In this document: in pieces, positions 1 through 10,578 of the stretch | Numbering within the stretch: the first letter of the stretch is position 1 | Layout: each line of letters starts with the position of its first letter | Assembly: GCA_021234155.1 (NCBI GenBank) | Contig: JAJEKV010000203.1 | Span: 62,001-126,000, forward strand | Direction: 5' to 3' | From: Isoetes taiwanensis | Taxonomy: Eukaryota > Streptophyta > Lycopodiopsida > Isoetales > Isoetaceae | Length of the DNA stretch: 64,000 nt | Position numbers and translations under genes: made by a program | The notes under the pieces: generated by a model | The model's database searches: none | Told to the model about the DNA's origin: nothing | What the model saw: only the letters and a program-made list of their open reading frames with translations

Positions 1-366
1 TCCTTCACTTCCGCCATGGCCAAGTTCAAGACCACACTGCCGAGAAACACTATCCCGCCATTGTGCTCGCTCCTCCCCGCCAAAGACGGTCCTCCTCTTC
101 CTCCCGAGGATCCGTGGTTCTTCCTCCCGGAGAATCCAGGTGTCTTCCCTCCCGAGACCACCCTTACAGCCAGGCGGAGTTCACTCCACCGGGTGGAGAA
201 GCTCATCATGGATCATCAGTCAGCCACTTCGCCGTTGGGGTGATCGAAAGTGGGTGCATGAGGCTTACCTCGACGAGGGAGCCCTCCGAAATGAAGATGT
301 ATGTCATGGAGGACGACCTTCATATAGAGCTGAAGATGGCCTGAAGATCAAGCCTTGTTTTTTGTA
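1..366 (+). other. GC-richer exon-like edge sequence, unrecognised
   Basis: This stretch is richer in G+C than what follows and is open in two overlapping plus frames (16-243 and 63-344). The first starts at an ATG in a fair plant context (gccATGg) and is proline-rich. Neither frame matches a family I recognise. The sequence after position 360 turns T-rich and looks like a 3' untranslated region or intergenic DNA. It could be the last exon of a gene that starts left of the window, or a captured fragment. Confidence that it codes is low. Confidence 0.2.
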
Positions 367-390
367 ATCCCTGGTTTCAATTTTTTTGGT

Positions 391-535
391 AATAGTCCTT
401 GTGACTATTCTTTGTAAAGCTTTTTAATTAAATATAGAACTTGTTTTGCAATAGTCCTTGTGACTCCATTTTTTATAAAGCTTTTTCATTAATGACAGAA
501 CTCCTCTTCTCTACAGCTGTTGTGACTATTTTTTT
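391..535 (+). repeat. Imperfect tandem repeat, about 60-65 bp, 2.3 copies
   Basis: The core 'aatagtccttgtgact' followed by 'aaagcttttt' and 'agaact' occurs at about 391-449 and again at about 450-513. A partial third copy (tgttgtgactatttt) follows. The copies are diverged. The T-rich remainder up to about 940 shows no feature. Confidence 0.6.
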
Positions 536-944
536 TGCTTTAACTGTTCTCTGAGTTTCCACTGTTCTTTTAGTTAACTGAACTATTTCTATCCTTTTCT
601 GTATAGATATAAGAAACATGTTTGGTACTTAGTTTGCAACTCAAGTTTTTGGTGCAACTCAAGTTAATGACAGTTTTTGTCATTAATTATAAAATGCAAA
701 GTACAATTACTGAAATAGTATACCAAAACAAACATTAAAACCAACAAGGAATTTCAAGGTGCAGAATTTATGATCTGCACACTAACAAAATATGGTAACC
801 AGAAGCCAATAGGAAAATTGTTCAGAGTATTTTTCTTTAAATGCATCTTGAAGCATCTGAAGCATCTGCCAAAAATTTCTGGATGTTAGTCCAGAAACCT
901 CTTGAACAATACCATCTGCATGAAATGAACACTAAACTGTTAGG

Positions 945-1305
945 GTGTGTATACCACACCAAACCATGCACCATACCATGCCCCACACTATCATATTCAC
1001 CACCACACACCACACCATTCACCACATCCCACCACACACCACACCATTCACCACACACCATACATCATAGACCATACACCAACTATCATATTCACCATGC
1101 GAGCACATCCCACCACACACCACACCATTCACCACACACCCCACCACACACCACACCATTCACCACACACCATACACCATAGACCATACACCAACTATCA
1201 TGTTCACTGCATCCAGCACATCCCACCACACACCACACCATTCACCACACTCCCCACCACACACCACACCATTCACCACACACCATATACACCATACACC
1301 AAATG
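945..1305 (+). repeat. CA-rich minisatellite (CACCACACACCACACCATT type)
   Basis: The plus strand is almost only C, A and T, built from units such as 'caccacacaccacacc' plus 'attcaccacacac'. A higher-order period of about 110-125 bp is visible because the landmark 'catagaccatacaccaac' recurs near 1067 and 1176. Open frames here are by-products of the repeat. Confidence 0.9.
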
Positions 1306-1535
1306 GTGGAGTGTGGAGCCAAGGGTGGAGTGTGGTGGTGGGGGGGTGGTGTGTAGTGTGTGGTGGTGGTGGGGTGTGGTGGTGGGGGGTGGTGGTGTGT
1401 GTAGTGGTGTGTGGTGGTATGATGTGGTGTGGTGGAGTGTGGTGGTGGGGTGTGGTGTTGTGGATTGTGGTGTGATGTGGTGTGGTGGAGTGTGGTGGTG
1501 GTGGTGAAGTGTGGTGGAGGGGTGGTGTGGGTACA
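1306..1535 (+). repeat. TG-rich minisatellite, complementary in sense to the preceding CA block
   Basis: From about 1306 the plus strand switches abruptly to G and T (gtggtggtgtgtggtgg type). This is the reverse-complement sense of the CA block just before it, so the two halves form a large imperfect inverted arrangement. This half has a less regular period. The following 1536-2010 bases show no supported feature apart from a short A-rich run near 1630. Confidence 0.85.
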
Positions 1536-2015
1536 AGGTCACAAAAATATATCAGTCGAAACAATCAAGTAACTGCTTTTTGATTGACCAAAAAGGGTAC
1601 AAGGCTTCTTTAAATCAGAAATTTTTTCTTCAAAAAAAAAAAACTTACATAGTCATAAAGTATACTATCAAGAGTATACTATTCAAAGATAGTGTCATTT
1701 ACACATTCCTTATGATAGAAAAATGTGAACACAAATGTGAACAAAAGATATATATAAGCCTGTTACATAGTTCATCTTGCAAAATCGGATATCAGACTCA
1801 TGATCGCCGCAGAAAATCGAGGACCGGCTGGTCGACACGCTCTTTTCGATTGGCATCACAATGCATGACCAAAGCATCTATTAGAAATTGTTGTCATGAC
1901 AGGGCGTATTCATGAGAGAACCATTTAGATGTAATCTGTGACATCCATAAATAAGGTTAGAAATATTTAAAGGAGCATGAGATGCAGTACATACGAGGGA
2001 AGACATACAACTTAC

Positions 2016-2208
2016 TTCCATATCTCTACCAGAGACAAGAGCTTCAACATATTTGTGCATAAATCCCATCACATACAACCCACATGATGTTAAATTGGGC
2101 TGCTGTGGCACCTCTACTTGTTGAATCCGATTAACATTATTTCTCTTTATGAAATCGACGCGTCTAGATACTTGACCGATCGATGTGGTTAACATTTGTG
2201 TGTGCAGC
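2016..2208 (-). CDS. Exon with the Gln/Cys part of the Ulp1-type catalytic site
   Basis: The minus-strand block is bounded by an acceptor (gatatgtag) and a consensus donor GTAAGT. It encodes 'PQQPNLTSCGLYVMGFM', which matches the C48 family signature around the oxyanion Gln and the nucleophile Cys (usually QxNxxDCGxYV). The residue before the Cys is Ser instead of the usual Asp. Its 5' phase joins in frame with the preceding exon (2492-2280) if that exon uses the donor GTATGT, giving the join K-V-L-H-T-Q. Confidence 0.6.
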
Positions 2209-2279
2209 CTACATATCACGAAATTTAGCAGACCGAATTAGCGAAGAAAAGCAAAGCAACAACTTAAAGTATTACATAC

Positions 2280-2492
2280 ACTTTGATTGCTTTCTCGTTC
2301 GTCGCATAACCTGTAAGAGGATTCAAGACGTGAATTCGTGGTGCAGGTAGGATCTTGGAATCAGATGGTGCGAGCATAAAAACAGCCAGCACAAAATGGT
2401 CATTCTCAAGGATAGGTGCAAGGATATGATAGCATTTAGCTACCACAATCCCCTTCATCCCTGATTTCACTATTTCAATGACATTCAAGATC
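2280..2492 (-). CDS. Exon with the His/Asn part of the Ulp1-type catalytic site
   Basis: The block encodes 'HILAPILENDHFVLAVFM' followed by 'RIHVLNPL'. In C48 proteases the His lies in a HW/HF-V-L strand and the second catalytic residue (Asp, sometimes Asn) lies in a hVLDSL-like strand, so H and N are plausible here. The acceptor is 'catttgaag' and the preferred donor is GTATGT, which keeps frame with the Cys exon. Confidence 0.6.
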
Positions 2493-2529
2493 CTTCAAAT
2501 GATTCACCCTTTCTTTTCTTTGGTAGCTT

Positions 2530-2640
2530 CTCTAAACCTTATATAGTTGTAAGCAGGATAAAAAAAGATTTTGCTCTTCCACTTTTCGAAAGGCAATGTC
2601 TCATACAAGCACCGGATTAGATTAAGATTAACATTAGAGA
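2530..2640 (-). CDS. Likely upstream exon of the Ulp1-type domain
   Basis: The minus strand is open and reads 'LYETLPFEKWKSKIFFYP', similar in character to the start of Ulp1 domains, which lead into the K-hydrophobic-P strand before the catalytic His. The downstream edge is unclear: continuing in frame meets a stop before the next exon, so a donor near 'tatataag' must be used or the copy is broken. Confidence 0.35.
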
Positions 2641-2853
2641 CAAGGAATAGCAACAAATACAAATACGTACAACCAGTTTATTACACCGCCATAAAGATCC
2701 ACTAAGCGGCTACTCATTTTAGAGTTAGTTGCACATAAAATTGCTATGTCAGGCTTGCAACCACTTTCATTTCAGCCGGTTTACAGTTCTTGAATGACGG
2801 AATGGCGGAATTCCATAAGTTTATCCTTGTCATCATTTCGTTGTCGATCCAAG

Positions 2854-3115
2854 ATGTTAGTGTCATATTAACAATTGATCCATGACAATAAAGTATAAAT
2901 TGATACCTTCCAATCTCGCTTCCAAAGGTTTAGACCTCGCAAAACGAGTAAAATATAATAAGCTACTGAAGTATAAGTAAGTCAATGTTAGTGTCATATT
3001 AACAATTGATCCATGACAATAAAGCATAAATTGATACCTTCCAATCTCGTTTCCAAGGGTTTAGACCTGCAAAAAACGAGTAAAATATAATAAGCTAATT
3101 ATAAGTAAGTCAATG
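2854..3115. repeat. Direct tandem duplication, period about 131 bp
   Basis: The block beginning 'atgttagtgtcatattaac' at 2854 is repeated at 2985 with few differences. Each copy carries, on the minus strand, a short block reading GLNLWKRDWK followed by GTATCA. If that is a small exon of the protease gene, it has been duplicated together with flanking intron. Confidence 0.85.
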
Positions 3116-3666
3116 TAAGCTAGCAATTACCGCTTTGGTACGGATGTCCCCGCTTTAATTTGCACTCTTTTTTCCAAATGCTTTTGGCATCGCCTTTGAC
3201 CATAATATAGTCGCGTTGCCTTTGGCTGCAATCTCCAAGGCTTCTTCAACATCATCTAGCTCCTTTGAATTGTCGCAAGTCTCAAGACAAGAAAGTGCTT
3301 CATTCTAATGTTTTGAAAGCAAGACAAAAAGAAACACGCATCGCCAAAGAACAAGCCTTTTCCTCAACTTGAACTTCAACAAAGAAATTTCAGGATCAGT
3401 TTTCAATGTCGCCACCAACATCTTCAAGTAATTTTATCCGTAAACACGTCAACGTAAGTTACAAAATACAAAAAAAAAAAAAAAAGAAACCCTGAAAAGG
3501 AGAGAGAATTACTTTCTGGGCTTTCAGCTAGTTGCTCCAATAATAGCACCGGCTTCAACAGTGGGATCTCTTTTTGGAAAACAACCTCTGCTGCAAAATA
3601 TTGAACATTAGTGAACTCTAACTACAACAGATGCAATCTTAATGTAATCGAATGTAATCACCCTAC

Positions 3667-3858
3667 CTTCCACATACCCTCCTGTCTCCAAATCCTCGAG
3701 ACCGATTGCTTATGAGTTGTTGCAATTCTCAAAGGTGATGTAGATGTGGATGGACTTCCAACATCGATAGCAACAAAGATCTTTGTGCCAGGTTCAAAGA
3801 ATTGGGATGTCCGAGAATGGTAAATGATACCCCTTCCCAATAACATTCTTCTTTTCAC
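3667..3858 (-). CDS. Possible internal exon of the minus-strand protease gene
   Basis: The block is open across its whole length between an acceptor (gttgtag) and a donor GTAGGG. It encodes a basic peptide containing 'EPGTKIFVAIDVGSPSTS'. I recognise no domain. It is tied to the protease gene only by strand, position and splice-like edges. Confidence 0.3.
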
Positions 3859-4749
3859 CTACAACATCAAATTTTGCTATATTCGAACTTAAGCATAGTG
3901 CACGAAACATGAATTGTTTAGTTTACCCCGCAGCTTTTATTTCTTCCTTTTCTTGATACTACCCATGTCTCGCATTGACACAATTGGGTGTCAATAAGAA
4001 ATGTAAACACTTGATTCAGAATCAAGGGGAGATGTAGAGTAGATAGAAGCAAAATCAAGAAAAACAATCAGATGCAAATCAAAAACAGAACAAATATTAA
4101 TTACATGCAAGTAGGTTTTACCGCAGGCAAACTTTCTCAATGATAATGTAACGACAAAATAATAGAAGTACATTAGTGTACATAGCTATCACAATGTAAA
4201 GGAAAACCAAATACTAAATTCAAATGCATTTCAGAACAAAATATTTTATCAATACACCCTATCAAATACATCATTCAGCATTGAATGTAAAGGAAAGTCA
4301 AATACCAAATTCATATGCATTTCTGATCACATGTAAATGCAAAGTACAGTCAATGCAATACACCCTATTAATACACCCTATAAAGGAATTCCGTAAAAGC
4401 ACTTCATGGCACATGTAATCAGAAGTACGTATAAAATACATTTCCTCTTTACAAAGAAAGACAAAACCACGCCAAAATCAAATGTTAATACAGCTTATGT
4501 ACATGATGGAAACTAACTACATCTAAGTACACTCAAACTAATTATGTAATCAAAATAGAAATAGATGTACCTTCGAAGGGATTCCTAAGCGTTGTCGCAG
4601 TCCTCGCACCATGAACAATCATGTACACATGTATTCGCCGTTGAAACCCCTCGAATACAAGACAAAATGGACAATATGTATGACCACAAAGTGGAGATAT
4701 TACCATGGTCGAAGTCAAGGCAATCATTGCAACCGGCTGTAAGTATTGC

Positions 4750-5200
4750 TTATATGTGAGAATGAAGCCCGCCTTGCTGCAAGTATGGGAGCTGGCTGCA
4801 GCCTATCGGGTCCGATCTTTCCAAATGCTTAGTCATCTCCTTTATTCTATTCTCACAGTTGGAATTAACTTCCAAATCCTTGCTGATTTTTTCAATGGCA
4901 GCTTCTAATTCTTGCAAATTAGCCTTTAAACAATCAATGGAAATCATTAGAGCATCTAAGTCAGCAATATAACTTGATTTCTCCTCCTCTAAATGGGATG
5001 CCAAAGCCATTTGCACATCGGGCTTGGCTTCCCGCTTGCTTTTAAACCCGCCATAATGCTGAATCGCTCACATATTTTTGCATCTTTACTCGCACAAGTC
5101 TTGTCAAGAAGCTCTTATCACTCTCATGCTTCAACAGCTCAATTTCCATTGTTTTCCTTTTCTCTTTTAAAGTCTCAGATTTCATCAAGCATGGAGGCGT
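4750..5200 (-). CDS. Coiled-coil exons of the minus-strand protease gene
   Basis: Two minus-strand blocks lie here. 5200-5090 reads 'KSETLKEKRKTMEIELLKH' and 5058-4750 contains 'ALASHLEEEKSSYIADLDAL' and 'LQELEAAIEKISKDLE'. Both have heptad-like spacing of leucines among charged residues, typical of a coiled coil. The 31 nt between them changes frame and is too short for a usual intron. Confidence 0.4.
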
Positions 5201-5389
5201 AATCTAATGCTCTTGTTTCCACCACCTTTTCATCATTTCCAACTGCCGCCCCAATTCTACCCGAGGCATACATTTAATAGCTTTAACATTGGAAGACTTT
5301 ATCAGAAGCTAATTCCCAGTCAGTCGATTCTTTTTGAGAGCCTTTTGAATGAAGACTTGCATTTGCTTTCACCTCATCCCAATCAATGC

Positions 5390-6000
5390 TTACTCCTTTG
5401 TAATGAAGTGCATATGCTCGAAAGCAAAATACAATGGAATGTGATGATTTGCAATGTCCCTCCTACAAAAAAAACGTGCTCATACACGTAAAAAAAAATG
5501 CCATCCAACCAGTGCTTAATCCTCAGACTCTTGATAACCCCTAACAAATAGGGCTTCAGAACCCCAAACATCCTGCACTATTTGCACTAGCCCCGAAACA
5601 TGCTATCAAAATTGTTGCTCCTAAGTCAGCCTGATGCTTACCTTTGTCAAACTCGGGCAAGAAGACCTCCCGATCCAAGAAGACCCACTCTTGAGTTTTC
5701 GGGCAAGCTTCTAGTGGGAGACCTTGGCATGGGCTTTGACAGTTTGTTGGGAGGAGATTTCCTTGAGATGTCTTTGTTCCAAGCTGCTTCGCCATGATCT
5801 CTTCCCCGGTGCTTCACTCTCAAAAATGCAAGCTTTTGGCTATGGAGGTCCTGATCTTGGCTATGAAGGTTCGAATATGGATGTCAAGCTTTCGGCTATG
5901 GAGGTTCGAATATGGATGTCAAGCTTTCGGCTATGGAGGTTCGAGCGGGAGGAAGGTTGAACAGAGCGCGGGAGGAGTTCAAAATTATTTGCCCTATTAA
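5390..6000. other. Unassigned stretch with a 35-bp tandem repeat
   Basis: Open frames run on both strands but none matches a family I recognise. Between 5861 and 5945 the unit 'ctatggaggttcgaatat' + 'ggatgtcaagctttcgg' (35 bp) is present twice plus a partial copy, preceded by a diverged copy from about 5830. In one frame the repeat reads Gly/Tyr-rich (FGYGG), but 35 is not a multiple of three, so the frame changes with each unit. Confidence 0.4.
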
Positions 6001-6303
6001 TGATTCATTCCAAGAATAATAATTTCTGGGGGGAGGGATTTCCTTACATTTTGAATTTGTAAATGTAAAATACGGGCACTTTTTTTGCCCACCCTTTCAT
6101 GCTTCTACCCAACAACTAAGATGATGAAGAAAAACTTCAGATAAGATTAATATTGAAACCCCAAATCCTTATCTAACACAATGAATCTTCTTGTTGTGAA
6201 ACGATACCTATTTTATTGACGAAGCGATTGCCAAGTTCCTAACTCTTAAAAAGATCAAAGCTTGCAACAAAGAATTCCAATGGGCTTACTCGCCAAAATC
6301 CAA

Positions 6304-6377
6304 TGGCCTATGCAGGCGTCGAACCTGCGACCTTCGCATTATTAGCACGACGCTCTAACCAACTGAGCTAATAGGCC
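6304..6377 (-). tRNA. tRNA-Ile(AAU), array copy 1
   Basis: The 74-nt cloverleaf has acceptor GGCCTAT/ATAGGCC with discriminator A, and anticodon loop CTAATAA, so the anticodon is AAU and reads Ile codons after A34 becomes inosine. A G replaces A at the end of the T loop and a U replaces C in the anticodon stem, giving a weaker pair. Confidence 0.9.
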
Positions 6378-6775
6378 TGAAGATTGGAAGCTGCATTTTT
6401 CTAACCTCCGCAAGTATTTTATACGGCATGCAGTTTTGTTACTTTTTTTGACATCTCGCGAAGAACACGAAACAATGATGCTGACAACATGAAATGCGTT
6501 ACTACGAGATGCAAAGCCAGTGAGTGTGTGAAAGTCTAGATTACCACTAGTTTTTAAAAAACTAAAGTGGCCTCGTAGATCCAAACAACTAAGATGTTGA
6601 AGAAAAACTTCAGATAAGATTAATATAAAACCCCAAATCCTTATCTAACACAATGAATCTTCTTTTTGTTAAACCATACCTATTTCATTGACGAAGCGAT
6701 TGCCAAGTTCCTAACTCTTAAAAAGAACAAAGGTTGCAACAAAGAATTCCAATGGGCTTACTCGCCAAAATCTAA

Positions 6776-6849
6776 TGGCCTATGCAGGTGTCGAACCTGC
6801 GACCTTCGCATTATTAGCACGACGCTCTAACCAACTTAGCTAATAGGCC
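6776..6849 (-). tRNA. tRNA-Ile(AAU), array copy 2
   Basis: Full length with the AAU anticodon. The D stem and A box carry a change (GCTAAG in place of GCTCAG) that removes one stem pair, so activity may be reduced. Confidence 0.8.
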
Positions 6850-7202
6850 TGTAGATTGGAAGCTGCATTTTTCTAACCTCAGACATCTCGCGAAGAACAC
6901 GAAACAATGATGCTGACAACATGAAATGCGTTACTGTGAGTTGCAAAGCCAGTGAGTGTGTGAAAGTCTAGATTAGTTTTTAAAACACTAAAGTGGCCTA
7001 GTAGATCCAAACAACTAAGATGTTGAAGAAAAACTTCAGATAAGATTAATATTGAAACCACAAATCCTTATCTAACACAATGAATCTTTTTTTTGTGAAA
7101 CCATACCTATTTTATTGACGAAGCGATTGCCAAGTTCCTAACTCTTAAAAAGATCAAAGCTTGCAACAAAGAATTCCAATGGGCTTACTCGCCAGAATCT
7201 AA

Positions 7203-7276
7203 TGGCCTATGCAGGTGTCGAACCTGCGACCTTCGCGTTATTAGCACGACGCTCTAACCAACTGAGCTAATAGGCC
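7203..7276 (-). tRNA. tRNA-Ile(AAU), array copy 3, consensus
   Basis: Matches the array consensus at every position, with all four stems paired and intact A and B boxes. Confidence 0.95.
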
Positions 7277-7670
7277 TAAAGATTGAAAGCGGTCTAACCT
7301 CTCCAAGTATTTTATACGGCATGCAATTTTTTTACTTTTTTTGACATCTCGCGAAGAACACGAAACAATGATGCTGACAACATGAAATGCATTACTACGA
7401 GTTGCAAAGCCAATGAGTGTGTGAAAGTCTAGATTACCACTAGTTTTTAAAAACCTAAACTGGCCTCATAGATCCAAACAACTAAGATGTTGAAGAAAAA
7501 CTTCAGATAAGATTAATATTGAAACCACAAATCCTTATCTAACACAATGAATCTTTTTTTTGTGAAACCATACCTATTTTATTGACGAAGCGATTGCCAA
7601 GTTCCTAACTCTTAAAAAAGAACAAAGCTTGCAACAAAGAATTCCAATGGGCTTACTCGCCAAAATCCAA

Positions 7671-7744
7671 TGGCCTATGCAGGTGTCGAACCTGCGACCT
7701 TCGCATTATTAACACAACGCTCTAACCAACTGAGGTAATAGGCC
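7671..7744 (-). tRNA. tRNA-Ile(AAU), array copy 4, diverged
   Basis: The length is kept, but the anticodon stem (TTGTG) and the A box (TACCTCAG) carry substitutions. The loop still reads AAU. It may be inactive. Confidence 0.65.
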
Positions 7745-7921
7745 TGAAGATTGGAAGCTGCATTTTTCTAACCTCTCCAAGTGTTTTATACGGCATGCAG
7801 TTTTGTTACTTTTTTTGACATCTCGCGAAGAACACGAAACAATGATGCTCACAACATGAAATGCATTACTACGAGTTGCAAAGCAAGTGAGTGTGTGAAA
7901 GTCTAGATTACCACTAGTATT

Positions 7922-8584
7922 TAAAAAACTAAAGTTTCTTCCAAATTTTCTCTCTGCTTTTTAATGATGTGGACTCTTTGGTTGACAGAGCTCTTGGTGA
8001 GGAGGCATCATGATGGAGGGCATGCTCGGGAGGTGGACCCTGCTACTGTCCCTTTATCAGCAATGGAGGTCATAGATGCTTTATTCTGGCTTAAAACAGA
8101 GGTCATTAGCTGCATTACATTCAACCGTCTGCTGGAGGATGAGGACCTTTGGAGGTTCAATCCGGAGATAAAGCCATATTTCCGAGCCAAACTCAAGATC
8201 CATGAAGACGCTCGGGATTCCTGAATTATGTACCTGCTGGATTCAACAGGCTATGGTCCCAATGAATTGGATGATCTGATGTTCATTCATACAGAGGAGA
8301 CCTTCGCTATCATCACTGAGGAGGCATGGATTATTAAACTGATGACGTGATCATAAGACTATATCTGTTTTTATCTGAATTACTGTTATAAGGTGGTCTT
8401 TTTTTGATCGGGCATCCTTCCCTTAAAGGATATTGGTGGTTATTCTTAGCCATCCTTTTCCATGGTGGGGCTTGTTTGCCTACTATGGTTCTTTTGTATG
8501 TATGACTATGTAACTTTTCCCATACAGTAATATAAATCTGCTGTTTCCTCAAAAAAAAAATAAAAAAAAATAAAAAACTAAAGT
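7922..8584 (+). mobile_element. Retroposed insert with poly(A) tail and 14-bp target-site duplication
   Basis: The array unit is interrupted by about 635 bp (7936-8570). The 14-mer taaaaaactaaagt occurs just before the insert (7922-7935) and again just after (8571-8584), overlapping the end of an A-rich tail at 8551-8577. This is the mark of L1-type target-primed reverse transcription. From the 5' edge the plus strand stays open to a stop at 8222-8224, with possible start 7964 and about 86 residues; this could be the C-terminal end of a host protein or LINE frame followed by about 330 nt of 3' untranslated sequence. I recognise no domain. No intron is evident. Confidence 0.8.
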
Positions 8585-8792
8585 GGCCTCGTAGATCCAA
8601 TCAACTAAGATGTTGAAGAAAAACTTCAGATAAGATTAATATTGAAACCACAAATCCTTATCTAACACAATGAATCTTTTTTTTGTGAAACCATACCTAT
8701 TTCATTGACGAAACGATTGCCAAGTTCCTAACTCTTAAAAAGAACAAAGGTTGCAACAAAGAATTCCAATGGGCTTACTCGCCAAAATCTAA

Positions 8793-8866
8793 TGGCCTAT
8801 GCAGGTGTCGAACCTACGACCTTCGCGTTATTAGCACGACGCTCTAACCAACTGAGCTAATAGGCC
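8793..8866 (-). tRNA. tRNA-Ile(AAU), array copy 5
   Basis: Full length with AAU anticodon. One T-stem change (GTAGG) turns a pair into a G-U wobble. Confidence 0.88.
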
Positions 8867-9257
8867 TGAAGATTGGAAGCTGCATTTTTCTAACCTCTCC
8901 AAGTGTTTTATACCTGCATGCGCTTTTGTTACTTTTTTTTGACATCTCGCGAAGAACACGAAACAATGATGCTGACAACATGAAATGCATTACTACGAGT
9001 TACAAAGCCAGTGAGTATGTGAAAGCCTAGATTACCACTAGTTTTTAAAAGACTAAAGTGGCCTCGTAGATCCAAACAACTAAGATGTTGAAGAAAAACT
9101 TCAGATAAGATTAATATTGAAACCACAATCCAATGAATCTTTTTTTTGTGAAACCATACCTATTTTATTGACGAAGCGATTGCCAAGTTCCTAACTCTTA
9201 AAAAAGAATAAAGCTTGCAACAAAGAATTCCAATGGGCTTATTCGCCCAAAATCTAA

Positions 9258-9333
9258 TGGCCTATGCAAGTGTCGAACTCACGACCTTCGCGTTATTAGC
9301 ACGACGACGCCTAACCAACCGAGCTAATAGGCC
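9258..9333 (-). pseudogene. tRNA-Ile(AAU) pseudogene, array copy 6
   Basis: The copy is 76 nt with an extra 'acg' near the D/anticodon junction, a changed T stem (tgagttcgacacttgc sense) and an altered D stem. These break the cloverleaf. Confidence 0.75.
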
Positions 9334-9701
9334 CTGAAGATTGGAAGCTACATTTTTCTAACCTCTCCAAGTGTTTTATACGGCATGCGCTTACATTACT
9401 TTTTGACATCTCGCGAAGAACACAAAACAATGATGCTGACACATGAAATGCATTACTACGAGTTGCAAAGCCAGTGAGTGTGTGAAAGTCTAGATTACCA
9501 CTAGTTTTTAAAAGTCTAAACTGGCCTCGTAGATCCAAACAACTAAGATGTTGAAGAAAAACTTCAGATAAGATTAATATTGAAACCCCAAATCCTTATC
9601 TAACACAATGAATCTTCTTGTTGTGAAACCATACCTATTTTATTGACGAAGCGATAAGCTTGCAACAAAGAATTCCAATGGGCGTACTCGCGAAAATCTA
9701 A

Positions 9702-9775
9702 TGGCCTATGCAGGTGTCGAACCTGCGACCTTCGCATTATTAGCACGATGCTCTAACCAACTGCGCTAATAGGCC
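9702..9775 (-). tRNA. tRNA-Ile(AAU), array copy 7, diverged
   Basis: Full length with AAU anticodon. It has a change in the A box (TAGCGCAG) and one at the foot of the anticodon stem (GCATCGTG). Confidence 0.75.
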
Positions 9776-10174
9776 TAAAGATTGAAAGCTACATTTTTCT
9801 AACCTCTCCAAGTGTTTTATATGGCATGCAGTTTTGTTACTTTTTTTGACATCTCGCGAAGAACACGAAACAATGATGCTGACAACATGAAATGCATTAC
9901 TACGAGTTGCAAAGCCAGTGAGTGTGTGAAAGTCTAGATTACCACTAGTTTTTAAAAGTCTAAACTGGCCTCGTAGATCCAAACAACTAAGATGTTGAAG
10001 AAAAACTTCAGATAAGATTAATATTGAAACCCCAAATCCTTATCTAACACAATGAATCTTCTTGTTGTGAAACCATACCTATTTTATTGACGAAGCGATT
10101 GCCAAGTTCCTAACTCTTAAAAAGATCAAAGCTTGCAACAAAGAATTCCAATGGGCTTACTCGCCAAAATCCAA

Positions 10175-10248
10175 TGGCCTATGCAGGTGTCGAACCTGCG
10201 ACCTTCGCGTTATTAGCACGACGCTCTAACCAACTGAGCTAATAGGCC
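10175..10248 (-). tRNA. tRNA-Ile(AAU), array copy 8, consensus
   Basis: Identical to the array consensus across all 74 nt. The spacer upstream lacks part of the TATA-like block (caagtaggcatggc in place of the usual ttttatacggc), so its 5' promoter context differs from that of the other copies. Confidence 0.94.
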
Positions 10249-10578
10249 TGAAGATTGGAAGCTACATTTTTCTAACCTCGCCAAGTAGGCATGGCAGTTC
10301 TGTTACTTTTTTTGACATCTCGCGAAGAACACGAAACAATGATGCTGACAACATGAAATGCATTACTACGAGTTGCAAAGCCAGTGAGTGTGTGACGACC
10401 ACTAGTTTTTAAAAAACTAAAGTGGCCTCGTAGATCCAAACAACTAAGATGTTGAAGAAAAACTTCAGATAAGATTAATATTGAAACCCCAAATCCTTAT
10501 CTAACACAATGAATCTTTTTTTGTGAAACCATACCTATTTGATTGACGAAGCGATTGCCAAGCTCCTAACTCTTAAAA

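Larger units (their letters stand above)
2016..5200 (-). pseudogene. Ulp1/C48-type cysteine protease gene, multi-exon, probably degenerate
   Basis: The minus strand holds a chain of exon-like open blocks that end in a C-terminal Ulp1-type (SUMO/ubiquitin-like protease, peptidase family C48) domain. Reading on the minus strand, a lysine/glutamate-rich coiled-coil part (about 5200-4750) is followed by blocks near 3858-3667 and 3300-3150, then by protease exons at about 2640-2530, 2492-2280 and 2208-2016. Family members cut ubiquitin-like modifiers from proteins; many plant copies are carried by transposons. Two coiled-coil frames abut near 5059-5089 with only about 31 nt between a GT and an AG, too short for a normal plant intron. 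This suggests a frameshift and a decayed gene. The start codon and full exon structure cannot be fixed by eye. The domain call is fairly secure, the gene model is not. Confidence 0.55.

Noticed and set aside
947-1564. Histidine/threonine- or valine/tryptophan-rich open frames
   Set aside because: They are translations of the CA/TG minisatellite.
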